Shown here piece by piece: positions 26,330-45,875 of a DNA stretch of 64,000 nt. Made by a program: the position numbers and the translations under genes. The DNA comes from Daphnia pulex. Its lineage: Eukaryota > Arthropoda > Branchiopoda > Diplostraca > Daphniidae. The stretch covers positions 7,152,501 through 7,216,500 of the forward strand of contig NC_060028.1 of the NCBI RefSeq assembly GCF_021134715.1, read 5' to 3'. Within the stretch, counting starts at the first letter, position 1. Each line of letters begins with the position of its first letter. Below the pieces are notes generated by a model, which did no database searches, had not been told where the DNA came from, and worked only from the letters and a program-made list of their open reading frames with translations.

Positions 26330-27278
26330 ACACGGGGTTGTCCGTCCCGGTGACGCCTCCGCCAGCGGCGGCGTTGGCCGACACTTTGGGTCGGCACAGG
26401 GATCGCTCCGACCAATCCCAAGACTCGCCGTTGCTGGACCCCGAACTGTTGCGTCGCGTTTGGCAGCGCTGGTCGTCGCTGCTGGTCATCCCGTCCGACA
26501 AACTGTTACTGCCGGAACACTGGCCGTCGCCAGCGCCGACACCGCAAATGGAACAAAAACTTTGGTCACTTCGACTTCGGGTCCGTTTCGAGCGCTTGTC
26601 CATCGACGACGACGACGACTCCGATTTTTTCCAGCACTTTTTGGGGGACCGGATTTTATCCATATTTTATCCAAATTCAAGAGTCCGCCCGTTCCGTGGA
26701 ACGCGCAAAAATTAATCCTCAAGCGCTCAATTTCCGCGACAGGTGCTGGACACAGAAATTTTTTAATTTAATGAAATCAAATGAGACAAAAACGGACAAA
26801 AATATGTTACCCTTAAGACGGGCACGGCATTTTCGCCGGACGAGACGACGATGATGCTGGGATTTTGCGAGAGCGTGGCTTTGAGGTCACTGACTCCAGG
26901 CCGAAAAACGGGACGACCCGTTGGGTCGTGTTTTTCGACTTGATTCGGAGGGCGCGGGCGAGGGCCCGTCTGTACTCGTCACTCGTCTGTCTCGACAGCA
27001 GAGCGCTGGCCAAAAAGTCCAGCTGAGGTTAATAAATAAAAACAGGTCGGCTGGCCGTCCTTGGGAGATGAAGGGGAAAAACAAATTTGGGAGAAATGTT
27101 GGGGTTGTTGTTGATACCTGAGTCCGACGACGATCTCGGTTGAAACTTGCTCGATCTCGGTTCCGTGAAAGTTGCCCAAGTTTTAGCAGATGACGGCCGT
27201 CCTAATGAGACAGGAGAGGACGGCTTTTCTTTCCGCCCGTGACTGGGCGGCGAAACAATCAGATGCGTCACCCAAGAG
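26330..27278 (-). pseudogene. Remnant of a RasGEF-domain gene, possibly phospholipase C epsilon-like
   Basis: Three exon-like blocks with splice sites, clearly more GC-rich than the surroundings. Block a (27118-27278): LLGDASDCFAAQSRAERK AVLSCLIRTAVIC, an in-frame TAA, then NLGNFHG...EIVVGLR, as in RasGEF (CDC25) domains. Block b (26811-27022): LDFLASALLSRQTSDEYRRA, then RVVPFFG, then a frame change to DLKATLSQNPSIIVVSSGEN. Block c (26338 to about 26748): FHG and GGLLNLDKI, then a frame change to a Ser/Arg-rich stretch with a CSICG motif. The PFFG...DLKA...GGLLNLDKI order fits a RasGEF such as the one in PLC epsilon, from memory. The stop, two frame changes and a phase mismatch between a and b say it is broken, unless the assembly has errors. 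Confidence 0.5.
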
Positions 27279-30200
27279 CTCATTTGACATGAAACAAAAA
27301 CACCGAAAAAACACACAATCAACAAATTTAGTTAATGAAAATCAAATAACTAAATTCGACGTCATTTGTTGTTGGTCCGTCTAGTATACATGATTGGGCC
27401 GGCTGGTCCCTGCAAACGAGGAACTGTTTAAAGCTTTTGGGGCTGGAAATGATTATAATAAATGTGTAACGGTACGTTCTCCTTCCCAAGACCGCTACTA
27501 CCCTTCCATTCCCCCTAGCAGTGACGGCCCGGAATGTGACACGACAATCAACAAAATAAAAATCTAAAACATTACCGCAAAAAGCTTCCAAGCGATTTTT
27601 TTTTTCCTTCATAAGAGTAAACAGATTTTAGAACTATGAACATGAGCCATCCTTGAATCTGCTGGTTAATTTAATTGACTAAGTGAAGGAAGAAAGCCAA
27701 GTTATTCTCCCATCGTGAGTTTTATGAATGGTTTTCGTTAATGGTTTATCAACAAGTTTAACCCTTATCAGATATATATATTCTATAACGATTACTGTAA
27801 TATTCTGATGTCTGATTACTTCAACAATTGTGCGGATTAATAAATTTAATGAATGATTCATTCTTATGAATATTTATCATTTTCTTTTTATTTCATTTCA
27901 AAGGTTGATGACAGTATTAGTCACGGAATTTAATCGTATTTTAATCGTATTATAAAAGAAATAAATCTCTCATCTTCTACCGCTTTTCATATGGATACGA
28001 AGTAGTGAAACTGTATCACAATTAACTAATTGCATTTGCTCAATAAATCAAATAATTAGTGGACAGTTCATGAAAAAGAAAGTTTCTAGCTTCTAGTTGA
28101 AAGTTCATTTAACAGAAAAATGTTCTGAGCTGTAATAAAGAGAAGAAGAGTAGGTAATGGAAAAAATTGAGAAAAATAAAAGAAGGATTGGGGTCGGGAA
28201 AGAAGAATAGGGAACCACCTCCTTCTTTTGCCAGAAAACAAAATTTAGTTTTCACTGTTAAAGAAAAATTTCTTTTTTTAAGAGGGGTCCAGTGGTCCAC
28301 GTGTCACGGCATTTTCAGTACCACTTCCCTTCAAATTTGCATATGGTGCTCATCGGTTCGGCATTTGTTATAACCTTCCGTGAAAGCGGCATTTGAGTTT
28401 TGAGCCCCGAGGGGAACCGTTTCTCCCGCCAATAAATTCAAAATAGATTGACGGCAGTGATGTAAGCTGAAAATAGTATCATTCATTCAGTTTTCCCAAT
28501 ACCGCCCCCGCACTAACCTCAATTGATAGGCCTACTTGAGGGCTCTTTATTATTTTTTTAAAAGCTAGCTTTTTTTTCAACGAAGCTTTTCTCCCATTTT
28601 TGAACTTTTCAAAGATAAAAAGGGCTATTGGATTAGAGTTGACGTGATATATGGACGGTTGTAGAGATGCGCACGCCAAGAAGGCGCCGTTGTCGATTTT
28701 CTTATTATTATTTTTTTGGTGAAAATCGGAGAAGTTTTGTTCCGTCAAAGATTTGATTTAGATTTTTTCAAAGGGACGAAAAATGTCGTTACGTTAAGAA
28801 GGCTTAGACTAATTAGGAACCTTATAATATCAAGTAGGCCTAAACCGATAGAAGTTTTTTGTGTTTAGTGAGATTATGCATGGTCGCGTGAGCTCGTGGA
28901 ATTTTGTTGGATTTTGACGAGAAGGAGGAAGTCCTTTTTTGTTTGATTTCGTTCGTGCAAAAATTCACGCACGACGTGAGCATCTTATTTAAATCGGGTT
29001 CGCTTCAAATCGTCTAGGTGGCGCTGGTTTGAAGTGGCGACGTACTGAAACAAAACGAAATTTCTTGAATTTTATAATTGCCAATCAAAAAAGTCGATGA
29101 TGCCAATCCCATGCGTTTATTGTGAACTGATTTTGACAGGTGATTGGCACCTCCCTCAAATATTCGAATGCTGATGGGTATAGCACCATCACAAGGGACC
29201 GGAGCACCGCCTGCAGTTATTCCAAGAAGAACGGACGTTTCTCTATATTCTTTCTCTCAGCAGTCGTGCTGCATTTCATTTGCGCAACATTTATTACACT
29301 CTGCCCTGACCGCAGCAAAATAGTTGACGTAGTATAGGTTTTATCAAGTTTCGTGCGTTTTTCATATCAGCCTTATCTTTAATTTTTGGAAACATTTGTC
29401 GTCGAATTCTTCGTGGAAAAAATTTTGGCTGGATATGACATCCAACATTTTTAGAGCCATTGCCAACTGAATATCGCTGGTAAATTTGCCGTTCAATAAA
29501 CGATGCCACGTATGATTCGTAACGGAGTAGTTAATAATACTATTATCCTAGCTTATGTATTTTGTTTTGTACAAAATAGCTCATTTTTCAAATAAACTTT
29601 GTATAAACTGTAACATCTGTATTAGTAACTAACAAAAAATATATTTCCCTATTGGCTGCCATTTTTCTTTGCTTTATTTTTTATTGTGTCATAAAAATGT
29701 ATCAAATCCACCAGACATGACACATTACAGCAGTAGTCACTCAAAAGTCGAGAAAAAGAAAAGCAGTATTGGGGAAGGGGGATAAAACAGGAAAGCGCAG
29801 GAAAGATATGTTTAAGTTAACTAGATTCAAATTCCTTTTAAAGAACACCACCCATATCATACCCTAGCTGAATATTCAATAAGAAAAAATCACGATCTTG
29901 AAGCATTTCAATTCATTAACTAAGATAGTTGATAAGACTTTTCGTAGTTCATATAGACTATTCCAATTTCGAATATAATATTTCACATTGTTGAGTTAAA
30001 GGCAAGATGTCACTGGAGACTGGATTGGAGAATCAAAAAGATTTATAGATTAATTTCTATTAATCCGTCTCTTCCCCACTCCAATATCCACAGTGTTGCA
30101 CAGAGAAGTCAAATCAAAGAAATCATTTAAAAGCACAACGTCTTCGCCAACCCTTTAAGTGAATAACCCCATCCTTCTTAGCGCTAATTTTAACCAATGG

Positions 30201-31768
30201 TGTTAATTACTCCCGCAATTATTTCAAAAACACAGTGCAATATCTCAAGTACGACGTGCTCATTCTCTTGAACATCAAAATGTGATTAAAGTTTCCAGTA
30301 GAAGCACAAATACCATTGAGAACTGAGATTTTTCGATTTTAATTGATTTTCGAATATATTTTGTAAAATACCTTCGGGCCGATTACGAGTTTTAGTTACT
30401 CCCTAGAAAGATGCTTTAGCGATACAAACTGAAAAGTTACGTCACCTTAAAGCCGAGTCCAATGCTAAAAATAGACTAAACTGAGAAAACTGAACTTAAA
30501 TTGAGAAGACCGCTGACGTAAAAATGTGCACAAGATTAACCTAGGGTGAAAATCAATTTTGGCCAACGAACTAGCGCTTGTTAAAGCTCAAATCGGCTTA
30601 GAAAGACACAGTTGGGGTAAGGTCGGAGGCTTTTGCCGGGGGGGGGGGGGGCAATGACCGCATGCCGTCACTTGCCAGGTGTTCAGCAGGTGTGTTTTTC
30701 TATGGCTCTTTGTCGGAATTGATTTTGATTAAATGAACTTGATTTTGGGGGGAATTTGCGGGAATTATTTACTGCCCTTCGGGAGGAATCTAACTGGTGG
30801 GATGCGATTGATATAAAACAAAAGGATCGAAAATGCTATTCAATATTGGAGAACCCGGTTATCTTAAGCACTAAGGTTTTCTCATTAATACCACCCTTCA
30901 TTACCACCTTCATTAATATCACCATCATTAATTAGCCACCCTTAAATAATAGGCGGAGTGTGTGTGTGTCTATACAGGGCCAAAAAAGGGGAATCAATAT
31001 GGGTGTTGTCTCCTGTCCAAGCTCGATATATTACTACGACGACGACCACAACAACAACAAGACTAAAGAGAAGAGAGAAAAAGACTGATGTTTTCTGGTC
31101 TCTTTTATATTTTCCCATCTGACACACACACAAAAAGGACTGTGATGATGGGCTATTTGGGGGTCTCTAGCTTTTCTCTCTATTATACGTCAACTGTTAT
31201 GAGGAGAAGAAGAAGAATTTGTTGACTGTTTCATTCTTCTTTGTGTGTTTTTGCCGGGCCGTTGTTCATCCGTGAATGAGACTATATCCCCCCTTTTTTC
31301 TTTCAGTCAGCGGCTGTCCCTTTCTCTCTCCTCTCCTGATGTGTCGCGTCTGTTTCTTTTTCTTTTAGGGCCATCTTCAACATTCATCTGATGTACACAA
31401 AATAAAGCGCCATGGTCTGCTGGAGGCCATCGATACTGGTCCCGATAGTTGCGCAAATAAAATCCCATTTCCTAATTTATTATTTTCAATTTGAATTTGG
31501 CGGGTTTTTTTTGGGTGGAGAAATTTTCTAACCGATCATTGAAGACTTTCTCTATCTTCTTTTTTATAGAACAATAAACTTTAGCGAAATGAGAATTTCA
31601 ACGACTTTTTTAAAATTACACGATCGTGGAATTAAACAGAAAAAAAATAAACAACAGGTACACAAACACACATGTAATAAGATAGTAAGATCAGCAAGAG
31701 CAAATAAGGCCATTTCCCTTTAAGCGCCATTGTCGTCTAATTCACTATACTTGGAACTTGCGAGAAGG
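27279..31768. other. Long non-coding stretch
   Basis: No supportable exon. Contains a G14 homopolymer at 30638-30651, short TG/AC tracts near 30958 and 31121-31134, and pyrimidine-rich patches near 31310-31370. The frames at 28109-28373 and 29140-29509 overlap on both strands and look like chance. Confidence 0.45.
30638..30651. repeat. G14 homopolymer
   Basis: Fourteen consecutive G residues in otherwise AT-rich sequence. Confidence 0.9.
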
Positions 31769-31999
31769 CTTGCGCCCTTAAATCGATATAACTTACCTTT
31801 CAAATCGATTTCTATTTCCTTCGACAAAATTTTTGGAGCCAAATTTCAATTTCAAAGGTTGAGAATATTGCCCCACCAAATTCGAATATCTCGAAATCTT
31901 CAAACAAATAAAATATAAAAAAGTTCAAATAATTGTCTGTATTATTTCCTGATGAGGTAGTGTTGCAAATTTTGAAAGTTGAAAAATAATCCAATTAAC
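31769..31999. repeat. Dispersed repeat, copy 2
   Basis: Aligns in the same orientation with 13664-13905. Differences are single substitutions and small indels, so the two copies are related but not recent. Sits about 285 bases past the 3' end of coiled-coil gene A. Confidence 0.8.
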
Positions 32000-32283
32000 A
32001 AAATTATCTGAGTTTCAGAGAAAAAATAATTAACTAACAAATTTCAATGGGAAAAAAAATTAGAATTGCGTTGATCTTGCTTCCTGAGTTTTGAGGCACA
32101 CTAACCAAATGAGTAACAGCCGTAAATAGCATTGAGAAAGTTTGAGCCATTATGAAATTATAAAAATGACGCAAATCAAACCAATTATGACTAAGAGACA
32201 ACTGTTAGGCGAAATGAAAATTCTCGTCTATAATTAGACATTGTTGGCACTTTGGAAATTGTAAAATTTGGTAAGCGAAAACT

Positions 32284-33883
32284 TTACGCATTCAGTTCGC
32301 CATCAAGTTTTACAGATCCAATACCCGAAATCACCTGGAACCACAGATCGAAATCTTCTAAAGGAATTTCAAATGAAGGTTTTGGCGCTCGAATGCTCAG
32401 ATCCGACACCAAGGCAAATTCTTGACCGATTCTGCACATCAACAATTCAATAGTTACCTGAAATCGAATTGATGTTAAACGTAAAAAAAGTGAGTAAGTA
32501 ACCAAAAGATAAGCTTGATATCTCTACCCGAAAGTTCTCCCGGAATTCCTCCAGCAATTCTACTTGTCCCTGCAAACAAGCTAGAGTTTTTTTTATTTTA
32601 GAGGATTGCGTTTCATTCGCGGAATTGTTTAGATTTTCCAATTTTTGAATAAATTCAACGTGCTTGGCATCATATCTACGTGGGCGATAGTAACACATGA
32701 TTATCCTTGCAGCTAAAATTCACATAATTTTTTGGGATAACTTACTCGTCATACATTTGTTCGCCGGAATATTCAATCATGTAGAGATATTTTTTCCCCA
32801 ACTCTTTGAATTGATTGGAAATAATGTTTTTCTTTTCGGTGGTTGCAATTAACTCATCTTTCAGCAATTCATACTCCACCCTGAAATATAAAAATATAAA
32901 CAAGAAAAAACACTTGAGTATACATAAATAAACTTTAAAAGGGGTCCTAATACTTTAAGGCCGCAACATCCTTTTCTTCAGCACTCATAGAGCTTTCAAC
33001 ACACTTTGAAACTTTTTCTGATTCTAAAGACAATTTTGAAACAAGTTCATCATTTGCTTGGGATAACTCAGTCACCTGAAATGTAACCAAAATGAATTTT
33101 TAACAAAAACTATTAAATATATAGTGGATTGTAAATATACTTTGAATTCTAAAAGGGTGTTTAGTTCACTGATATTATTCTGAGCAACTACTAGTTCACT
33201 TTGGGCATCTAAGAGTTCTTTATGGTTCGCAGACAAAGTTTTCTGTGCATCCACAATTTCTAACACATCTTCTAACACACAGTTAATTTCTTTTCTTTCA
33301 GACTCTAACTCTTTAATTGACATAACTGCTGTTTGAAGTTGTTCTTGAAGAAATTTGTTTTTCTCAATCAATTCTTCAAGTTCTTTCTTCATTTCCTCTT
33401 TCATTGTTTTTTCTTTGACATTATTTGAAAATTCTTTTGTCAACAATTCTCTTAAGTATTCAATGGTGGTTTCCATTCCCTGTATACGTCTTGGATCAGT
33501 CATGACATAATTGGGAGATCTGGTATATGCAGCAGCAAAATACTGATGAGATGAACTATTATAATTCAATGGTTGCCCTGGTCTCCAGTTGACAAATTGA
33601 TGAAACTGGACCTGCCTAGAAGTTTCCTGAATTGGAGGTACGACAAGATAAGATGTCTGCTCATTTGCTTGTTGATTGGGAATTCCTGTTGGCCACACCT
33701 GTTGAGAAAGTTAATAAAACAGATTAAGTCTTGTTTTCTATACATAGTTAACAAAATATTTTATTCCAATTGGATTTTTATTCAGTGACTACATACCATA
33801 TTAACTCCATTTTGGATGTCTAGATAATTGCCAATTTCAGTTAGTTTCACTTGAGCTGAATCTCCAATGACGGGAGTGGACAT
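32284..33883 (-). CDS. Coiled-coil protein A of a tandem pair, 407 aa
   Basis: Six exons: 33797-33883, 33141-33698, 32954-33075, 32746-32880, 32528-32675, 32284-32457; phases agree. Residues 1-29 come from exon 1. Residues about 30-85 are Gln/Pro/aromatic-rich. From about residue 95 to 340 the protein is almost continuous coiled coil with a break at GKKYLYMIEYSGEQMYDE. The C-terminal exon encodes a compact conserved block (ELLMCRIGQEFALVSDLSIR). No known domain recognised; function unknown. A paralogue with the same exon plan lies immediately upstream at 34653-36176. Structural or scaffold function is plausible but is only inferred from the coil content. Confidence 0.8.
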
Positions 33884-34364
33884 GTCGATTATCAAAAGGA
33901 TCAGGATGTCTTCAGATAATATTTTCCATACCCCGACTTAGCGGTGTGCTTTTCTACTAGTTACTTGTTAGCCGCTCGCCTTGTCGATCAGTATCAGTGT
34001 CAGTGTGAAACTGTGAATATATAGAATTGTAACTTCAAAATCAGCTGTTTTAAGTTCCGTACTATTTGTTTTACTTTTCAAGCAGTCGCTATTCCAGAAG
34101 TGACGTTGCAAGATTGAACTAAACCTGTAATTCATTTTTCTAAATTATTTACTGTTCAGTTAATTAAGTAAGATTGGAAGTTGGAACCCCAATTTCTATT
34201 CAATTATAAATTTTTTGTTTAAATTAAAATAACTGAAATAAGTGTAATTTTTAATTTTATGAAAGAATAAAAAATTTAAAAAATAACAATAGATAAGATA
34301 AATAGACAATAAAATTCAATAGATATTAAGGAGACCCAAACTAGACGTAGTAGTGTCCAGCAGA

Positions 34365-34370
34365 TTTATT
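34365..34370 (-). terminator. Poly(A) signal of coiled-coil gene B
   Basis: AATAAA on the minus strand about 285 bases past the stop of gene B. Confidence 0.4.
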
Positions 34371-34652
34371 GTTCTCTAGACAAACAAAACTCCTTGCATG
34401 TATACGGCTTTCGATCCGGGTTATAACTTATAATAATAAAATTATACGAAAACGATGTTACAATTCGAAAAAAAGATGACGTTTTAGAATTTTAGCTGGT
34501 TATTATCGCTTATACATTAATACAGTGTGTAAGTGTGCAAATGCGTGAACCACAAGAATCAGCAGTTTACAAAAAAAAATAAAATAAAAAAAGAAATGGA
34601 AGAAAACAGTTCGAGATTTTAAAGTAAGGTTAATGAGGGACATTTTCAGTAA

Positions 34653-36176
34653 TCATTCAGAATGAGGGTCAATTTTTTTAAGATTCAGTTTCTCATCAAG
34701 TTCAAGACCTCCAATTTTTGCTATCATCTGAAGCAGTCCATCGAAGTCGTCAACGGGAATTTCAAATGAAGGCTTTCTGGCCCGTATACTCAGATCCGAT
34801 ACTAGAGCAAATTCTTGGTCGATGCGGCACATCAGTAACTCAATGCGTATCTGCAATTCAAGTTGATGAAGACAAATGAGAAAACATTTTTAAAATAATA
34901 AAGCTCAATCGTACGCGAAAGTCTTCCCGAAAGTCTTCAAGTAGTTTTAGTTGTTGCTCTAAGCAACCAAGGGTTTGTTCGATCAAGGAGCATTGCTTTT
35001 CGTATGTCGAATCTTTCTTTAACGAATTTAATTGCCCCTTGAATTTCGCGTGTTTCTCTTCATAGCTATAAAAGAGATTTAATTTTTATAGCTAAAAAGA
35101 TTTAAATTTTTTGGACTACAACTATTCTTACTCGATATACATCTGCTCTCCGGAATATTCTATCATGTAGAGATGTTTTTTGCTCAATTCTTTAAACATG
35201 CACGTTACAATATTTTTCATTTGAACGGTGCTGTCTAACTCAACTTTAAGAAGATCATACTGTGACCTGAACCAAAAAATAAAGTGATATTAGTATTATG
35301 TAACTAAAGATATTGCTGCACGAGAATGGGATCATACTTCAAAGTTTCATAATCTGTTTGTTTCTCTTCCAGCAAAGATTTTTCAGAACATTCACGTGGG
35401 ATTGACGCTGTTTTCATAGTTTCTGATGACGTATCCGGTCCTTTTTCTTCATCTTGAAGTTGCAATTCTGCCAGCTATAACAAATTATTATGGTTAATAA
35501 CATTTACTTTTTTCTCAAGAAATCAATAGATAATGTAGCCTACTTTGGATTCCAAAAATGCATTGGCTGCCTTAAGATCACTGATGCTATTTTGGGCCGT
35601 AACCAGCTCACTTTTGGCATCCACAATCTCCTTTTGATTAACAGACAATTCATTTTGTACAGCTAAAACATATTGCAATGCAGAGTTGACTTCTGTTTTT
35701 TCAGCCTGTGCCTTTTGCAGTTGTTCAATAAGACACTTGTTGATATGTCTTGCATTTTCTACATCTTTTTTCAAAATCTTCACTGCTGTTCTCTCTTTGA
35801 CATTCATATCAAATTCTTTAGACAACAATTCTTTCAAGTAGTCAATAGTGGTCTCCATTCCCAAAATGTGACGTGCATTGGTCATCACATGGTCAGGCAC
35901 GCAAGCAGGTGGACAGGTGGAAGCAGCAGCATACGAGACAGCAGATTGATTGGACCAACTACTGTAAATTGAGGATAGTCCATTATTGGTTTGATGCCAC
36001 CCTTGTTGAGAAACATGACGAGTGGATGTTTCTGTTTGCTGCTGATGAAGAACAAGATTTTTCTGAGTAGATTGCTGATAGTTGAATCCTGGTGGAGGAA
36101 CCTGCTGAATTTTTAAACAGTAATTGCTGAATTCTATAATACAATTCCATTTGCGTTATTTATCAGTAATTACCAT
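34653..36176 (-). CDS. Coiled-coil protein B of a tandem pair, 394 aa
   Basis: Six exons matching gene A one for one: 36174-36176, 35544-36104, 35338-35474, 35132-35266, 34915-35065, 34653-34850. Similar blocks include METTIDYLKELLSKEF, KKHLYMIEYSGEQMY and ELLMCRIDQEFALVSDLSIR. The first coding exon consists only of ATG, directly followed by the donor GTAATT; the base triplets upstream contain an in-frame TAG, so unlike gene A it lacks the first 28 residues. The exon-2 acceptor is a CAGCAG tandem, so one Gln may be alternatively included. Function unknown, as for A. The true start could also be an internal Met if the ATG exon is not used. Confidence 0.75.
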
Positions 36177-37199
36177 GTTGAAGGATAACTATCTGTTTAT
36201 ATTCAAAGGCCAGATAACACAGTGGTAGCATACAATAAGCTCTATTCAACTACGTGATGTTCAGCAATTCCATTAACTAAAGAGCCATATATGTTTCAAC
36301 CCACACAGCTGAGCAACGTAACTGTTTACGTTTTGAACTAAAATTGAGCGAGGAGCCGAGGATGGAACAACACATGGCGACGTTGCCAAACGTTTCTCTT
36401 CATGATTCAATTCCCATTATGAAAAATTCTCAATTTCTCATTCTTTTTTATTTGATAATAAATCAAATCAATCGCACCACATATTAATTGGTAATCCAAT
36501 TGTGACTATTTCAACGATTTTTGACAGCGTCCTGCTCCGGGATTCAGGACTCATGAACAGCACGCCGAGACATGGGAAACTGTGGAATGTGGACTTTCGT
36601 TCGGAATATTTTGCGGCTTTGGGCCATAAAAAATTATTTTAGCAAACTTATTAGCAGTTATAACAATCAAGAATGCTGCAAGTAAGCCGATTTGGGATAT
36701 CAATACATGTTTCGTAATTGTCGTAAAGTAGCCTACATAATCGAAAAGTAATTTCAACTCTCAAACTTTTATATGTGGAATTGCCTGTTTTACATTTCAA
36801 GAAAGTGATTTCCGGACAATTGAAGGCCATTCTTCTGCGCCTTACAACCACTTTACTAAGTAGCCCGTTTGTATATGAAAATTTGGAATGAGAGTGCTAC
36901 ATGAGACCGGCAGTGGAATTCATGCGATAAATGACGCAATTTTGCCATTCAAAGAATTTGATATAAACGGTGCGTATATTACTTGATAACCTTGGAAAAC
37001 AGCTCAGGTGGAAAAGAGAGGGAACGAATCTCGCCCGTAGGGCATTTACAGTCGAATGCGGCCACCAGGTGAGTGGAGAACTCTTTCACCGTTCTTCAGT
37101 TCCTTCTGCTGCCAAGCCCAGGTAAGGGCGTCAACAAAAAAGCTCTCATCTAAAAGTTTACCTCAAGTTTGGCATGATCATTTTATCAACCATTTCAAC
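36177..37199. other. Intergenic region between coiled-coil gene B and the Ly6 gene
   Basis: Divergent promoters should lie here. Open frames at 36551-36851 on the minus strand have no motif or splice support. GT-AG sites at about 37070-37122 suggest short non-coding 5' exons of the Ly6 gene. Confidence 0.4.
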
Positions 37200-37968
37200 A
37201 TGAATATCCTCTCACTGCTCGCTATCGGAGTGATTCTTCTCGTGCCCGATGTCCACGGTGAGTAAATGTTGGCCACTTATTAAAAATTAACAAAAGATTA
37301 GACTGGAAAAGAAAAAAAACGTAGCTCAGTCATGGTGAAAGTGGGTCGCGAGATGTATGCTGTTTTGAGCCATGAAAGTTGGCTGACTTTTATTTTGCTT
37401 GTGGTCGTAACACAGGTGCTGTAAAGCGCTGCTTCAAGTGCCGTTCCAGAGGCGAACTAGGCGATTGCCGCAATCCGGACGATAGGACGTCAAGTCTATC
37501 GAGCACTGGAAGGAATCCATTCCTTTCGTCAGCTGACAGAGATCAAACGACTCGAAGCAATTCCAATGCTTTTGGGAGCAATTTTGAGAGTTCCGGCTCT
37601 TGGGGTGGTGTCGAAGCTGTTCCATGCTCATCGGGGTGGTGCGCCAAAGTGATAGAAGGCAAAGGAACGTTCAAGGCTGAAGGTAAACATTTTTCTCAAT
37701 GTTTTGCGCCGACAACCTGTTAATTAATGAATAACTGTTATTATTTGTATTAATCATAGAGTACGGAATGGCAACTGAGCGAATGTGTCTGCAACGACCG
37801 CCTCAAGATTTACGCGAACGATGTGCCATGACAGTTCGAGGCAATCAAGAAGTGTTCATGTGTTTCTGTAAAGGTGATTTGTGCAACGGTCAACCTTCAT
37901 TCGCAGCTCCCCTACACCTGATCGCCGGCCTCGCCCTGTCCACTTTATTCATCTGGCGTGCTGTTTGA
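37200..37968 (+). CDS. Ly6/uPAR (LU) domain GPI-anchored protein, 177 aa
   Basis: Three exons: 37200-37257, 37416-37682, 37760-37968. Residues 1-19 form a signal peptide. The mature part has ten cysteines in a three-finger pattern: RCFKCRSRG...DC, then PCSSGWC, MC, RC and the closing CFCKGDLCNG with the family-typical Asn after the last Cys. The C-terminal 20 residues are hydrophobic with a short end, as expected for a GPI signal. A Ser/Asn-rich insert of about 55 residues after the fourth Cys makes the first loop unusually long. Relatives include the insect Quiver/Sleepless and Boudin group, which modulate channels or septate junctions; which of these, if any, this gene corresponds to is unclear. 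Converges with ST13. Confidence 0.85.
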
Positions 37969-38082
37969 AAAGTAAATCATTGTGCAATAGAAAAAGAAAA
38001 TCAACATTCCCTCCACTCATACCACAAACAGCACCTTTGTTTTTCCAAGCAGTTTTTCACAACATTTACTTCGTTGACAGGA

Positions 38083-38088
38083 AATAAA
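38083..38088 (+). terminator. Poly(A) signal of the Ly6 gene
   Basis: AATAAA 115 bases past the stop codon, facing the ST13 signal about 75 bases away. Confidence 0.6.
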
Positions 38089-38161
38089 TCATTTTCGTTT
38101 CGCTTTTAAGACAAAGTAATGCTTGACTTTCGGACTATTTTTTTATGTAAACTGCATCTGG

Positions 38162-38167
38162 TTTATT
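38162..38167 (-). terminator. Poly(A) signal of ST13
   Basis: AATAAA on the minus strand about 215 bases past the ST13 stop. Confidence 0.55.
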
Positions 38168-38382
38168 GACTAAGTATGCGGTCTAAATCAAAACGGAAGG
38201 AAAGAAATTGATTTAGAAAATGTAGAGCAAGGTGGAAAAAGGAGACTATCTTCTTGAGTACTGGACAGAAGAAAAAACTTGACGTTAAGAGAGACGAGTC
38301 AAACAAGTGGACACAACCCGCTGGTGGAAAGAAAATCATTATCGTGACCAAATATCTGGATTTCCAAGTTTACAACTATTAT

Positions 38383-45295
<6,913 letters not shown>

Positions 45296-45875
45296 TTTCG
45301 ACTACGACACATATTAATAATTTTGAGTCACATTTCATAAATATTTTAGCTACTTTATTCAGTTTTGTAAGAAACTATAATTACCTTGATGCAATTTTTG
45401 TACTAAAATTCAAAAAATCAACGCCGGTGAAAGACTGACCCAAGGGAATGACAAACACTCGACTGAACACGACTGACGAAAACTCGACTCAGCAAATACG
45501 ACGGTGGAGACGTAGTGAGTATTTCTCGAACCCTTATCTAATCCTAGATTTTTCTCGAAAATTCGTTGATTGGAATTGATTATAGTAATAAATACCTGTG
45601 AGCAATTTTTGAAAATAAAATATTAAGAATAAATGACACAGCATTTAGCGAATTGATTCCAGCATAATACTGAACAACAAATAGAAATAATTTGTAAACA
45701 ACAATCTTCTTTTTAGACCATTGTATTTTAACTCACCCAAATTAAATGTTTTTGCCATTTAAGGCATTTATCGACCATGTTTAGCAGCACAAAAAAAAAC
45801 GGAATTTAGAATTTGGTTCAGATTTTTTGCAACTAGTAGAAACCTTGGTAGTCGTAGCGTTAGAGTGAACAATAT

